A stretch of DNA of 64,000 nucleotides from JAEINY01 sp942490535 (lineage in GTDB: Bacteria > Bacteroidota > Bacteroidia > Bacteroidales > Marinilabiliaceae). The notes beneath the pieces were generated by a model that had not been told where the DNA came from, did not search any database, and worked only from the letters and a program-made list of their open reading frames with translations. How positions within the stretch are numbered: the stretch's first letter is position 1; every line of letters begins with the position of its first letter. Of the stretch, positions 7,628 through 16,831 are shown piece by piece. Location: NCBI GenBank assembly GCA_942490535.1, contig CALNXQ010000005.1:1550001-1614000 (forward strand), given 5' to 3'. The position numbers and the translations under genes are program-made.

Positions 7628-9490
7628 TTATTTATCGTCTTTTTTGGGTTTACGGTATTGACGTGAAAACTGATCAATGTTGAAGGTCTCAATATCCCAG
7701 TCAGTGTCCAGAGCATGTTCCCAATTGGCTCGGATGGTGATCTTAGCAGGGTAATAATAGATTTGCTCCGGCTGTATTTTTGCATAATAATTTCCGGTAT
7801 CCCATTTGCCATTTTGATTTTCATCCACCAGAATACGGAAGGTGTAGTCGCCAGGATTGAGGTAACGGAAACCCAGCTTCCCATTCTCAGGAACGGTGGC
7901 TTGTTGTACAATGACATCATTTCTGTTGAGCACCTGAACCAACCAATTAGCTTGTGGATCGATAATGCGCATGTAAACGATGCCATAGCTGTCAATCGGT
8001 TTGATGGAGAAGGCCGTCTTAATGGAATGGTTAACCAGGCCATATACATCTTTTATGGCCGCTGAATCAATTTCCAATTGGTAATTCAATCCCGGCTCCC
8101 ACTCATGTTCAATGGCGTATCGACGAATGACCATAGAATCTTGAATGATTTCAAAGGGAATAAGTTCCGGAATGGTGTCGCGCATCACAGATAGACGTAC
8201 GGCCTCCACATTAAACTGAACGGCTGGCGATGGTAACTCAAAACTGAAAAGACTGAATAAATCAATGGAACGCTTCAGGTTTTTGAGTTGAATGGATGGA
8301 ACAACTTTCTTCTTATCCTTATCTTTTTTACGTTTTTTGCTATCCTCCTTTTGGGTTTCGAAGAAGTACATCGGAATGGTATCCTGTTTGAAGATATCGT
8401 TGTTGAGCGAATCTTTTGCCAGATATCTTAATGTGATGGATAAGGAATCCTGATCGTAGTAGGTGCTGTCTTTTAACCAAAACGATATGGTATCGTTACG
8501 AAAAGAGCGCTCCCGGATGAACAGGTCCTTGGTTTCTTTTTTGCCCGTCAGATGTAGTTCGGCATCCTGTGTTAGCGGCCGGTTGAAGTAATAAGTGAGT
8601 TTCGCTTTTTCTTTTCGTTCTTCGCTCAATAAATACTGTGATTTATAATCGTGCTGGAACAGGAATAATTCCAGACTATCCGGTAAATAGACCAGCTCTT
8701 CACGTCGGACGATGGAGTCGGTTAGCAATGAATCACCGGTTAGGGGATCAATTTTAATGGAGTCAATAACTTCACGGTATTCGTGAGAGGGTTTCACAAC
8801 AATGTCAGACCAGGCCATCTTTTTCCCCGGCTGATCAAACTTATAGCTGTTGGCGGCCGGATCCAGTGCATAGATGCGATACGCACCCGGACGAACATTC
8901 AATATGCTGAAGTAGCCTTTCGAATTGGTTTTTGCCAGGCGAACGGGCACCAATGTATGAATGGCTGAATCGTTCAGGTTTTCATGCAAGAGCACAATTT
9001 TACCTTCAGCAGGCGATAAATCATCGGCATCCCACACATGACCGGATACCTTGAGTGAGTCAATGACTTCACCGGTGGAGAAGGAAAAACTAAAATTCGG
9101 GATAATATTACCCTCATTGTTATCTGCAACGGCATCTGCAAAATCCAATGCGTAGGTAGTGTTGGCTTGTAATTCTTCATTGAATTTAATGAAAAGCCGG
9201 TTGCCACGTGCTTCAATGACGGGACGCTCGTTAACCGGCGGTGAAACAACGAATTTTTGGAACACCTCCTTCAGTTGAATGAGTTCATCGAATTCAATAT
9301 ATACTTCTTGTTTTTGATAATTGAGCGCATTGGGCTCTGGAGTCGATTTAACAATCACCGGTGGTGTTTCGTCTTTCGGGCCTCCTTGCGGATTACCAAT
9401 GTTAGCACATTGCCAGAATAAAATGGAAATACCAACTACTAATAGGAAGGATAAATGATGTGTTCTCAAAGCAGAATGATTTATTTTCAT
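7628..9490 (-). CDS. Ig-like (Big_5/SbsA type) surface lipoprotein
   Basis: A 620-residue predicted lipoprotein: hydrophobic segment followed by Cys28 (ILFWQCAN), then the motif NIGNPQGGPKDETPP typical of a family common in Bacteroidota. Residues about 40-130 form an Ig-like SbsA domain (STPEPNALNYQKQEVYIEF and TTYALDFADAVADNNEG). Later segments resemble carboxypeptidase-regulatory-like beta domains (SILNVRPGAYRIYALD; LNPGDYTFRILVDENQNGKWD). A Lys-rich stretch occurs near residue 385. The role is unknown, probably outer-membrane or surface structural. First gene of the minus-strand trio. Confidence 0.8.
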   Translation of the reverse strand: MKINHSALRTHHLSFLLVVGISILFWQCANIGNPQGGPKDETPPVIVKSTPEPNALNYQKQEVYIEFDELIQLKEVFQKFVVSPPVNERPVIEARGNRLFIKFNEELQANTTYALDFADAVADNNEGNIIPNFSFSFSTGEVIDSLKVSGHVWDADDLSPAEGKIVLLHENLNDSAIHTLVPVRLAKTNSKGYFSILNVRPGAYRIYALDPAANSYKFDQPGKKMAWSDIVVKPSHEYREVIDSIKIDPLTGDSLLTDSIVRREELVYLPDSLELFLFQHDYKSQYLLSEERKEKAKLTYYFNRPLTQDAELHLTGKKETKDLFIRERSFRNDTISFWLKDSTYYDQDSLSITLRYLAKDSLNNDIFKQDTIPMYFFETQKEDSKKRKKDKDKKKVVPSIQLKNLKRSIDLFSLFSFELPSPAVQFNVEAVRLSVMRDTIPELIPFEIIQDSMVIRRYAIEHEWEPGLNYQLEIDSAAIKDVYGLVNHSIKTAFSIKPIDSYGIVYMRIIDPQANWLVQVLNRNDVIVQQATVPENGKLGFRYLNPGDYTFRILVDENQNGKWDTGNYYAKIQPEQIYYYPAKITIRANWEHALDTDWDIETFNIDQFSRQYRKPKKDDK

Positions 9491-9689
9491 GCAAATTTAA
9501 TAAGATTATGGTTTTATGAGCTGTTTTTTGAAATTGGAGGTGAAACAATATGTAGATGGAGAACTATCCCTGCCACATGTTTGGTCTTCAGCAATCCCGA
9601 AATAGGCGGTTGTTCACTGTCTCCTGCATTTTTAAATTTAAAAGAAGGCATTATCTGACAACTGGAACCGGTGTTTTTTGTGTGTAGAT

Positions 9690-9950
9690 TCCTTTCCTGC
9701 AGTTGGCAGGTAGCCTTTTTCCGTATAGATTGAAATCCAACCGCTGAAAAAGGATCTGTTTCCCACGAGGACGATCCCCAGCCGTCAATTTGCGATCGGT
9801 TTCTCTAAAGACCGTTTCCCAACGGTAGAAGATGAACTATTTTTGGTAGATGTTGACTCCTAACCGTCGGAAGTGAATCCAAAGTGCCTATGGATTGATT
9901 TCTAACCGTCAATTTTCAATCTGTATTTGAAAAGGATTTGTGGCAATTAA
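9690..9950. repeat. Degenerate periodic array, unit about 41 bp (two half units of about 20-21 bp)
   Basis: In the 580-bp gap between the Ig-like lipoprotein gene and the next gene, a CCGTC-like core recurs at 9741, 9782, 9822 (as ACGGT), 9863 and 9906, spaced 41, 40, 41 and 43 bp; a weaker copy lies near 9697. Between the cores a GATC/GAATC-like element recurs about every 20-21 bp (9753, 9773, 9794, then drifting). Copies are diverged, with no two identical, and there is no coding potential. Nothing else was seen in 9491-10011. Confidence 0.55.
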
Positions 9951-10011
9951 TCCACCCAAATCCATTTGAAAGCTCTTAAAAGGAATTGCCAGCGTTCAAA
10001 TAGTTGGTGTA

Positions 10012-10042
10012 ATTGGCCGCACGCCAAAAAATGATAACTTTG
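10012..10042 (+). promoter_or_regulatory. Bacteroidota-type promoter
   Basis: ATTG at 10012-10015, 19 nt spacer, then TAACTTTG at 10035-10042, which matches TAnnTTTG exactly. It lies 31 bp before the coiled-coil gene starting at 10074. Confidence 0.6.
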
Positions 10043-10073
10043 TCGCGTTAAATTTTAAAACGATTATCTTGTT

Positions 10074-10970
10074 ATGGAAAATCAGAACCCCCCAATAAAA
10101 CCGCGCAACAATAAAACGATTTATATTCTCTCTGCTGTCGCAGTTGTCATCATTGCAGCGGTTCTCTTCCTATATCTCGATAATCGAAAAGAATACCAGG
10201 CTATTGTGGAGGGGTTGACGGAAGAGAAGGTGATTTTAACAGAAGAGTTTCAAAGCCTCGCATTGGATTATGATTCGTTGCACTCCAATAATGATACCCT
10301 TAATATGATGTTGGAGCAAGAGCGCGAAAAAATATCCCATCTGATTGAGGAAATCAAAACGATAAAAGCGACCAATTCATCTAAGATCCGCGAATACAAA
10401 AAGGAGTTATCGTCCTTGCGGCAAGTCATGAAAAGTTTTGTGGTTCAAATTGATTCGTTGAATCGAAAGAATATAGAATTAACTCAGGAAAATAAACAAT
10501 ATCGACGCCAGTATAGCAAAGTTCAGGAATCCTATAAGGAGCTGGAAAAGCAAAAAGAAAAACTGGCGGAGAAAATTGAAATTGCCTCACAATTGGAAAC
10601 CACAAATGGCGAAGCCGAAGGGTTAAATTCCAAAGGACGTGCCACCAAGCGTGCTCGCAATGTCACTAAGATTAAAGTGTGTTTTACCATTAAGAAAAAC
10701 ATTACGGCCCCCGTGGGTGAGAAAACAGTGTACATGCGAATCGTCAGGCCGGATGAGGCTTTGTTACTGCATTCGCTTGATGATGTTTTTACCTATGAAA
10801 GTGATAAGATCAACTATTCAGCGAGCCGGGTTATTGAATATGGTGGTGAGGATCTTGATGTTTGTGTTTTTTATCAGGCCGATGCCGGGGAATTGATGGC
10901 TGGCGCTTATACTGCCGATCTTTTTTCGGATGGCTATAATATTGGGACAGTCGTATTTGAATTGAAATAA
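10074..10970 (+). CDS. Membrane-anchored coiled-coil protein of unknown function
   Basis: A 298-residue protein with a short cytoplasmic N-terminus, one transmembrane helix at about 15-36 (IYILSAVAVVIIAAVLFLYL), a long coiled coil at about 40-175, and a C-terminal beta-rich domain from about 205 (KVCFTIKKNITAPVGEKTV ... MRIVRPDEALLL ... DVCVFYQADAGELMAGAY). This architecture recurs in uncharacterised Bacteroidota proteins, from memory of the family. Single gene with its own promoter; function not assigned. Confidence 0.75.
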   Translation: MENQNPPIKPRNNKTIYILSAVAVVIIAAVLFLYLDNRKEYQAIVEGLTEEKVILTEEFQSLALDYDSLHSNNDTLNMMLEQEREKISHLIEEIKTIKATNSSKIREYKKELSSLRQVMKSFVVQIDSLNRKNIELTQENKQYRRQYSKVQESYKELEKQKEKLAEKIEIASQLETTNGEAEGLNSKGRATKRARNVTKIKVCFTIKKNITAPVGEKTVYMRIVRPDEALLLHSLDDVFTYESDKINYSASRVIEYGGEDLDVCVFYQADAGELMAGAYTADLFSDGYNIGTVVFELK

Positions 10971-10973
10971 AAA

Positions 10974-11002
10974 AAGGAAGAAACCAATTATTGATTTCTT
11001 CC
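10974..11002 (-). terminator. Rho-independent terminator for the minus-strand gene at 11044
   Basis: Stem GGAAGAAA (10976-10983) pairs with TTTCTTCC (10995-11002). On the minus strand it is followed by a run of T residues. It also sits just after the plus-strand gene, so it may serve both. Confidence 0.7.
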
Positions 11003-11043
11003 TCCTGACATCAAACGGGTGTTGTTGTCCCCTTGTCCCGTCT

Positions 11044-11514
11044 TTAAGCAAACTTTTTAGAGAGTTGCTTCGCTTTATAAAATACTTCGGATGTGTTGGC
11101 TTTGATGTAGTTATTTACCTCTGCCTTTTCATTGTTTTTAATGACTTTTCCAATAACTTCCGGATAATTTAGGAAGGTCTCATAAAACCGCACCTGCTCA
11201 AAATAGTTAAGTCTTAATTTGGTTGGCGTCATCAAATATTTTCGTGTCCAGAAGTTAACCGGATCATATAAGTTTATAACTTGTAGTCCTTTAATCTTCA
11301 GAAAATAATCCATTAATAACTCTTCGGAGTATTTAGATTTCGTTATTGTCTTCATGGATTCAATAATCTTCTCTCGATGCCCATCCCCACCTGGAAACAG
11401 TAACTTATCCAGTGTTTTGGTTGCATTTTTTTCAGCCAAAAGAAGTAAACCTCTTTTCCAAAACCAAAACAAGAATCCTGTTACTCCTAAAATAAAAATG
11501 CTGGTTAGTATCAT
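11044..11514 (-). CDS. Small membrane-anchored protein of unknown function
   Basis: A 156-residue protein with an N-terminal membrane helix (residues 1-19, LTSIFILGVTGFLFWFW) followed by a mostly helical, Lys-rich soluble domain. No family recognised. It is convergent with the coiled-coil gene and shares the terminator at 10974-11002, which supports its being a real gene. No neighbour suggests a function. Confidence 0.6.
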   Translation of the reverse strand: MILTSIFILGVTGFLFWFWKRGLLLLAEKNATKTLDKLLFPGGDGHREKIIESMKTITKSKYSEELLMDYFLKIKGLQVINLYDPVNFWTRKYLMTPTKLRLNYFEQVRFYETFLNYPEVIGKVIKNNEKAEVNNYIKANTSEVFYKAKQLSKKFA

Positions 11515-11812
11515 TGTGCTTTGTTTTACAATTTGTTTCCCTGCGACTATGTACGCAGACTTTAAATTTAGGTTAACTTTTTAATGATGTTTTTTTGTCA
11601 GATGAGGCTCTATTCGTTGCATAAGAGCTTCAAAAACAAGGGTCAGTAGCTTTTGCGTTTTAGGTGATCTCAACGAAAAAAACCGACCAACTGTTATGGT
11701 AGCTAATACCAAAAATTAGAATAATGGTTATTGATACTTGACGAAAAGATAAATCTTTTGGATTAACTCTTGTTTTCACAGGCTAAACAATCCTCGCAAA
11801 CGGAGCATGCCA
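11515..11812. other. Intergenic region without a recognisable feature
   Basis: AT-rich stretch between two minus-strand genes. Similar short words (GGCTC, GAGCTTC, TAGCTT, GATCTC) recur at roughly 19-22 bp between 11605 and 11671, but too few and too weak to call an array. No RNA gene or coding sequence was seen. Confidence 0.3.
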
Positions 11813-12901
11813 TTAAGGAAGTGGTGGTAGTTGAAGGAAGAAATCGGATGCATTAGCGAATTTCTTTCCACACGAAACATCTGGTATTTGCATGCTTTTC
11901 GTGGCTAGTTCATGTTGCGGAATAGTGGCAAATTCGAAATTACGGGAGAGGTGATCAGCCAGGTATTCTTGTTCGTATTGTCCGGGGGTTGGAATAAGTA
12001 TTGCTTTTCGGTTAACAGCAAATAAATCCATTATGGTAGAGTAGCCCGAACGGCAAATGATAAGGGCACTTTTGGTCATTAACTGATACAGGTAAGAATC
12101 GGTGCAATGCGGCAGGAGCGTGACGTTCCCAATTTCTTTGGATTTTGCATTTAATTCCGGTTGACCTTGCAACAGCATCACCTTGAAGGTATCATTTTTA
12201 AATCGATCGATGATTATTTTTTCAAGCTGTGACCGGTGGGGTTCAGGTCCGGATAAGATGGCAAGAATATCTACAACCGGAGCTTCAGCATTCGATATTG
12301 TATCCATGTTAGACGCATTCAGTCTCGATAGTAAACCAATGTGGTGCGTGTGATTGGGCAAGGGGATTGATTCGGATAAACTTCCTGACACGGATAGAAC
12401 TTCCTGGATGTCAGGTATCCAGCATTGGTCAAAAGAACGAATCCATTTTCTTATAGTCTTGGTCACAAGGGGGCGCAGAAAAAAAAATAAGCGGCCCAGG
12501 TAGGGACTGGTTTGATGGGTGATGAGAATGGATGGGACCAATTTGCTATTAACGCCATATCGATTGTCAGATATAATTAGATCGATCTGATGTTTCTGAA
12601 TTAATTTTTGAGTCGTGTGATTTTCTTTTCGTTTCCAATAGAGGAATTTCGGGATCTGGAGTAATATTTTAAACCATTGCGTGTGACCGGATGAAAAGCG
12701 AACATTAAAGCCCGGAAAGTACTCATGAATTAAATGTGGGAAGGCTTTTTTTAATAGTTCTGCTGAAAGCGATTCCGCCCCTATGATGCAAATGTGACCT
12801 TGCGCTTCAAGGTGTTTAATAATGGGAATCAGTCGCGACGCATGGCCCAGCCCCCAATTAAGTGGACTGAGTAAGATGCGTTTTTGAACCAGTTTAGTCA
12901 T
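11813..12901 (-). CDS. Glycosyltransferase, MurG-like GT-B fold
   Basis: A 362-residue GT-B-type enzyme. The N-terminal acceptor domain opens with the Gly/His loop LNWGLGHASRLIPII (about 13-27). The C-terminal donor-binding domain contains RSGYSTIMDLFAVNRKAILIPTPGQYEQEYLA, the family-28-like nucleotide-sugar site. Donor and acceptor cannot be named; likely envelope glycan or glycolipid synthesis at the cytoplasmic face. It lies only 3 bp after the radical SAM gene and is probably co-transcribed with it. Confidence 0.82.
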   Translation of the reverse strand: MTKLVQKRILLSPLNWGLGHASRLIPIIKHLEAQGHICIIGAESLSAELLKKAFPHLIHEYFPGFNVRFSSGHTQWFKILLQIPKFLYWKRKENHTTQKLIQKHQIDLIISDNRYGVNSKLVPSILITHQTSPYLGRLFFFLRPLVTKTIRKWIRSFDQCWIPDIQEVLSVSGSLSESIPLPNHTHHIGLLSRLNASNMDTISNAEAPVVDILAILSGPEPHRSQLEKIIIDRFKNDTFKVMLLQGQPELNAKSKEIGNVTLLPHCTDSYLYQLMTKSALIICRSGYSTIMDLFAVNRKAILIPTPGQYEQEYLADHLSRNFEFATIPQHELATKSMQIPDVSCGKKFANASDFFLQLPPLP

Positions 12902-12904
12902 CTG

Positions 12905-13684
12905 CTAGCCTGAAACTGATACTGAAAAACCGTTTGCTTCTGCTTTTGAGGCAATCTCCTGTAACTTGGTTAAAGAAACTTTCTTCAGGGTGTTGAACGG
13001 GGTATCACGCTCAATGGTGTAGATCATCACCTTTGACGGTTGAATGATGGTAAGTGCTTTTAACCAGGATTCAATATCACGTTCAGAAGTGTTGTCAATC
13101 AGGTGATCATTAATATGACCGGTCACAAACATGGTTTGAATGATCACTTGACCTTTAAAAGCTGCAAGATTGTTTAGGGTTGTCTCAAGGTTATAGGGAT
13201 AATTTGGTTGATCCAGGAGTTGAATGGTGTCCAGTTGTCCCGAATCCAGTTTTTGAATGTTATCGTCTACTTTTAGTAAGGCATCAAACACCTCTTTTCG
13301 ATCAATGCGCGACGCGTTGGATAAAACGGCGATTCTTGCTTTGGGACACTGTTTGTTGCGAATGGCAAGGGTGTCATCAATGATTTCTGCAAATTCAGGA
13401 TGCAAGGTCGGTTCCCCATTTCCGGCATAGGTGATGACATCCGGCACCAGCCCCTCAGTCGACATTTCTTGTAGCTTTGCGGCTAGAGCTTCTTTTACTT
13501 CTTGCCGGGTTGGTAGTTGACCATTTTTATCACCAAGCTCACCGTTTAATCCACATTCGCAGTAGATGCAATCAAATGAGCAGATTTTTTTGTTGACCGG
13601 AAGTAGATTAATACCTAGTGAAACGCCTAATCGGCGACTCCTGACCGGCCCAAATACGACTTTGTCAAAAAGGAAAGTTGACAT
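12905..13684 (-). CDS. Radical SAM protein
   Basis: A 259-residue radical SAM enzyme. The 4Fe-4S site is CX3CX2C at C35, C39, C42 (CSFDCIYCECG), and TYAGNGEPTLHPEF carries the GGE-like SAM-binding motif as GNGEP. The group is related to wybutosine-type and pyruvate-lyase-activase-like proteins of unknown substrate. The frame is open to 13801, but MSTFLFDKVVFGPVRSRR at 13684 is the natural start, since the preceding residues are Cys-rich and unlike the family. The gene after it is the glycosyltransferase. Confidence 0.88.
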   Translation of the reverse strand: MSTFLFDKVVFGPVRSRRLGVSLGINLLPVNKKICSFDCIYCECGLNGELGDKNGQLPTRQEVKEALAAKLQEMSTEGLVPDVITYAGNGEPTLHPEFAEIIDDTLAIRNKQCPKARIAVLSNASRIDRKEVFDALLKVDDNIQKLDSGQLDTIQLLDQPNYPYNLETTLNNLAAFKGQVIIQTMFVTGHINDHLIDNTSERDIESWLKALTIIQPSKVMIYTIERDTPFNTLKKVSLTKLQEIASKAEANGFSVSVSG

Positions 13685-13790
13685 TTGTTTTTTTTGCAAA
13701 TGTAATGGTTTGATGTATTCAACAAAAAAACGCAGGCATTTTGATGGGAATAATTGTAGGATTTGTGGCGAATGTACGCATGTCTGAGAC

Positions 13791-13822
13791 GTTTTTAACA
13801 ATCAACTAAATTGTTATCTTTG
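13791..13822 (+). promoter_or_regulatory. Candidate promoter of holB
   Basis: GTTTTT at 13791-13796 followed after 19 nt (counted from the fourth T) by TATCTTTG at 13815-13822, an exact TAnnTTTG element, 23 bp before the holB ATG. The upstream box is imperfect. Confidence 0.5.
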
Positions 13823-13845
13823 GAAATCGAAATTTAGTTGTTTTC

Positions 13846-14973
13846 ATGAGGTTTAGTGAAGTTATTGGACATGAGGCGATAAAAAGTCATTTGATTAACA
13901 TGGTGAAAGAAGACCGTGTCAGTCATGCACAGTTATTGTCAGGATCAGAAGGCGTCGGTAAAATTCCTTTGGCCTTGGCTTTTGCTCAATATCTAAATTG
14001 TAAAGACCGCCAGGGGGATGATTCGTGCGGGCACTGTTCATCCTGTAAGAAATACGCCAAGCTCATTCATCCGGATTTGCATTTTGTGTTTCCGGTGGTG
14101 AAAACCAATAAAGTTTCCAGTCCTGTTAGTGACAGCTATTTAGCTGAATGGCGTGAATTCGTACTTGCCAATAGCTATTTCAATATTCATCAATGGTTTG
14201 ATTTTTTAGGGGCTGAGCGGGGACAGGGGTTGATTTATAGTCAGGAGAGTCAGGAGATTATCAAAAAACTTAGCTTGAAAACTTTTGAAGCTGATTATAA
14301 GGTGATGATCATTTGGTTGCCGGAAAAAATGCACGTGGCTGCCGCTAATAAGCTTCTTAAAATGCTCGAAGAGCCACCTAAGGGAACGGTTTTTCTTTTG
14401 ATTTCAGATCAACCGGCCAATATTTTGGGAACCATACTCAGTAGAGCACAACAATTAATCATACCGCGCTTAGGGGATGAGGATATAAAGCAAGCCCTTC
14501 AGCGTCAATATAGCATAGGAACTGAGGAAGCTACCCGACTGGCCAAGTTAGCTGGTGGAAACTTTGTTGCGGCAAGAGAAATTGTAGAGCAAAGTGAAGA
14601 GCGTACTTTCTTTTTTGATCAATTTATTAATCTCATGCGCTTTGCCTATGCGCGCAAGCTTTTTGATTTAATAGCCTGGAGTGAAGAAATGAATGCCCAG
14701 TCCAAGGAGCGACAGAAGAATTTTTTTCATTATGCCTTGCGGATGATTCGCGAAAATTTCATCATGAATTTACGGGAGGCTGAATTGGTGTATTTAACGC
14801 CTGAGGAAGAGCAGTTTTCGGTACGTTTCTCACCCTTCATCAACGACGCTAATGTCATGCAGTTAACACAAGAATTAAGTTTGGCCCATTCACACATTGA
14901 ACAAAATGGGAATGGACGTATTATATTCATGGATTTGAGTCTAAAGGTGATTATGTTGTTAAAACAACAGTAA
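13846..14973 (+). CDS. holB: DNA polymerase III delta-prime-type clamp-loader subunit
   Basis: A 375-residue AAA+ clamp-loader protein. It has a P-loop GSEGVGKI near residue 33, a zinc module with four cysteines (CKDRQGDDSCGHCSSC), sensor regions ANKLLKMLEEPPKGT and LSRAQQL, and a C-terminal collar domain. It helps load the sliding clamp at the replication fork. The P-loop lysine is present, unlike in E. coli delta-prime. First gene of the plus-strand run holB-PSP1-gldH-trmB. Confidence 0.88.
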   Translation: MRFSEVIGHEAIKSHLINMVKEDRVSHAQLLSGSEGVGKIPLALAFAQYLNCKDRQGDDSCGHCSSCKKYAKLIHPDLHFVFPVVKTNKVSSPVSDSYLAEWREFVLANSYFNIHQWFDFLGAERGQGLIYSQESQEIIKKLSLKTFEADYKVMIIWLPEKMHVAAANKLLKMLEEPPKGTVFLLISDQPANILGTILSRAQQLIIPRLGDEDIKQALQRQYSIGTEEATRLAKLAGGNFVAAREIVEQSEERTFFFDQFINLMRFAYARKLFDLIAWSEEMNAQSKERQKNFFHYALRMIRENFIMNLREAELVYLTPEEEQFSVRFSPFINDANVMQLTQELSLAHSHIEQNGNGRIIFMDLSLKVIMLLKQQ

Positions 14974-15027
14974 CCTTCAGTGATAATTCATCAGGTCAAG
15001 TGACCTTTATAAAAGAAGCGATTTTTT

Positions 15028-16347
15028 ATGGAAGACATACAAGATAAAAAAATAGGATGTTCTGGTTGTTCCAGTCGATGCGGAAAGCTCGATGTGTTTG
15101 ACTGGCTTGAAGATCTGCCAGAGAGTGTCAATGCTACCGATGTTATTGAAGTACAGTTTAAAAATACACGAAAAGGGTATTATCGTAACAGTAACGCCAT
15201 TCGTTTTTCCAAAGGTGATGTAGTGGCTGTAGAAGCTTCGCCTGGTCACGATATTGGAACGGTCACTTTGACGGGTGAGCTGGTTCTTTTGCAAATGAAA
15301 AAGAACAATGTAAATCCAGAAACCTATGAATTTAAACGGGTTTACCGAAAGGCCAAGCCTGCTGATGTGGAGAAGTGGGAAGAGGCTAAGGGACTGGAAC
15401 ATGAGACCATGTTGGAATCACGTCGCCTGGCCGAGCGCCTGGGATTGAATATGAAAATCGGTGATGTAGAATATCAAGGGGATCGCACAAAAGCTATCTT
15501 TTATTACATTGCTGATGAGCGTGTTGATTTCCGTGAGTTGATTAAGGTGTTGGCTGATCGTTTTCGGGTACGCATTGAGATGCGCCAAATAGGTGCACGA
15601 CAGGAAGCTGGTCGGATCGGTGGGATTGGGCCTTGTGGGCGTGAATTGTGTTGCTCTACCTGGATAACCAATTTCGTATCTGTCACTACAAATGCAGCCC
15701 GTTATCAGGAGATATCTCTAAATCCCCAAAAATTGGCTGGTCAATGTGGTAAACTGAAGTGTTGCCTAAATTATGAGTTGGACGCTTATGTGGACGCTCA
15801 ACAGGATTTTCCGGATATCGCTATCGTTTTGGAAACGGTGGATGGACCTTACTACCATTTCAAAACGGATATTTTCAAGCGACTTATGTGGTACAGTACG
15901 GAGAAGGATTATCCGGCAGGAATTGTTTCTGTATCTGTGGATCGGGTCAAGGAAGTGATTCAATTAAACAAGAAGAAGCAAAAAGTTGATAAATTACCCA
16001 CGGAGCTGCCACAAGCGGCACTTGCTGAGGTAGGTTATCAAAATGTGGTAGGGCAGGATAGTTTGACCCGTTTTGATGAGTCGAAAAGTGGGAATCGCCG
16101 GCGTTCTAAAGGGGCGCGGCCTCAAGGTCAAAAAACTCAGGGGCAAAGCACTCCCCGTCAACGACCACAAGGGCAGAGGCCTCAGGCAATTAAAAAGCAA
16201 GTAGAGGGACCGCAGCCGAAAATTCAAAATCAAGATTTGACACAAGGTCAAAATTCGGAGCAAAGGCCACAAAATCAAAAGCGTCGTCCGAAGCGCAGAT
16301 ATAAACCAAATGCGAATAGAAATGGGGACAATAAAGCGAAAGAGTAG
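15028..16347 (+). CDS. PSP1 domain protein (RicT/YaaT-like)
   Basis: A 439-residue protein with a PSP1 C-terminal-type domain (about 40-300). It has three cysteine clusters: GCSGCSSRCGK near the start, ELCCSTW, and QCGKLKCCLNYE. In Bacillus the homologue RicT (YaaT) acts in a Y-complex that binds iron-sulfur clusters and affects RNA processing. From about 345 on, the tail is a low-complexity GQ/RPQ-rich and basic segment ending KRRPKRRYKP, suggesting nucleic-acid contact. It overlaps gldH by 38 bp, a pairing common in Bacteroidota. Family firm; function inferred. Confidence 0.85.
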   Translation: MEDIQDKKIGCSGCSSRCGKLDVFDWLEDLPESVNATDVIEVQFKNTRKGYYRNSNAIRFSKGDVVAVEASPGHDIGTVTLTGELVLLQMKKNNVNPETYEFKRVYRKAKPADVEKWEEAKGLEHETMLESRRLAERLGLNMKIGDVEYQGDRTKAIFYYIADERVDFRELIKVLADRFRVRIEMRQIGARQEAGRIGGIGPCGRELCCSTWITNFVSVTTNAARYQEISLNPQKLAGQCGKLKCCLNYELDAYVDAQQDFPDIAIVLETVDGPYYHFKTDIFKRLMWYSTEKDYPAGIVSVSVDRVKEVIQLNKKKQKVDKLPTELPQAALAEVGYQNVVGQDSLTRFDESKSGNRRRSKGARPQGQKTQGQSTPRQRPQGQRPQAIKKQVEGPQPKIQNQDLTQGQNSEQRPQNQKRRPKRRYKPNANRNGDNKAKE

Positions 16348-16819
16348 TTGTTGGCTATTTTTATTGCTGGTTACAATTGGTATCATCAGTTGTAACCAAC
16401 ATGTTGACTTCGATCAATATGTAACCATTCCTAAAGATGGCTGGAGTATGGATTCCATGGCTGTATTTAAGGTAGATGTAACGCAACAAGCCACAGTTTA
16501 TGACATTTATCTTAATATTCGCAACCGGTCTGAATATCCCAATAGCAATCTTTGGTTGTTTGTTGATGTGATTAGTCCTTCAGGAAAAACCATGCATCAA
16601 AAAGTAGATTGTGTTTTGGCCGATGAATCCGGCAAATGGTTGGGGGCTGGTTGGGGTGACTTATTTCATGTGAAAATCCCCTTTATGGAAGATGTGAAAT
16701 TTGCAGAAGAAGGCACCTATACCTTTCGGATTGTCCATGGTATGCGGAACGAGGATTTAGAAGGAATTCACAATATTGGCCTTCGTTTAGAGGAGGTCAA
16801 AGGATCAGAAATAGATTAA
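16310..16819 (+). CDS. gldH: Gliding motility lipoprotein GldH
   Basis: A 169-residue lipoprotein. The signal peptide ends in the lipobox GIISCNQ, so Cys near residue 28 would be lipidated. The mature part has the GldH pattern DFDQYVTIP, a central NIRNRSEYPNSNLWLF, and GKWLGAGWGDLFH. GldH is needed for gliding in Flavobacterium johnsoniae, and homologues occur in non-gliding Bacteroidota. The start lies inside the PSP1 gene; a second ATG at 16322 is equally plausible and reduces the overlap. Confidence 0.87.
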   Translation: MRIEMGTIKRKSSCWLFLLLVTIGIISCNQHVDFDQYVTIPKDGWSMDSMAVFKVDVTQQATVYDIYLNIRNRSEYPNSNLWLFVDVISPSGKTMHQKVDCVLADESGKWLGAGWGDLFHVKIPFMEDVKFAEEGTYTFRIVHGMRNEDLEGIHNIGLRLEEVKGSEID

Positions 16820-16831
16820 TAGCAGAAGGAA

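Noticed and set aside
7621..8049. Upstream extension of the MTH1187 frame
   Set aside because: It is an out-of-frame reading of the Ig-like lipoprotein gene.
9455..9658. Plus-strand frame of 67 codons
   Set aside because: It overlaps the start of the lipoprotein gene antisense and has no family signature.
9690..9950. CRISPR array
   Set aside because: No identical repeats, no unique spacers of regular size, and no cas genes in the window. The same applies to the two other arrays.
11600..11680. Possible further array of about 20 bp
   Set aside because: Only four weak words with spacing 19-22; not distinguishable from chance by eye.
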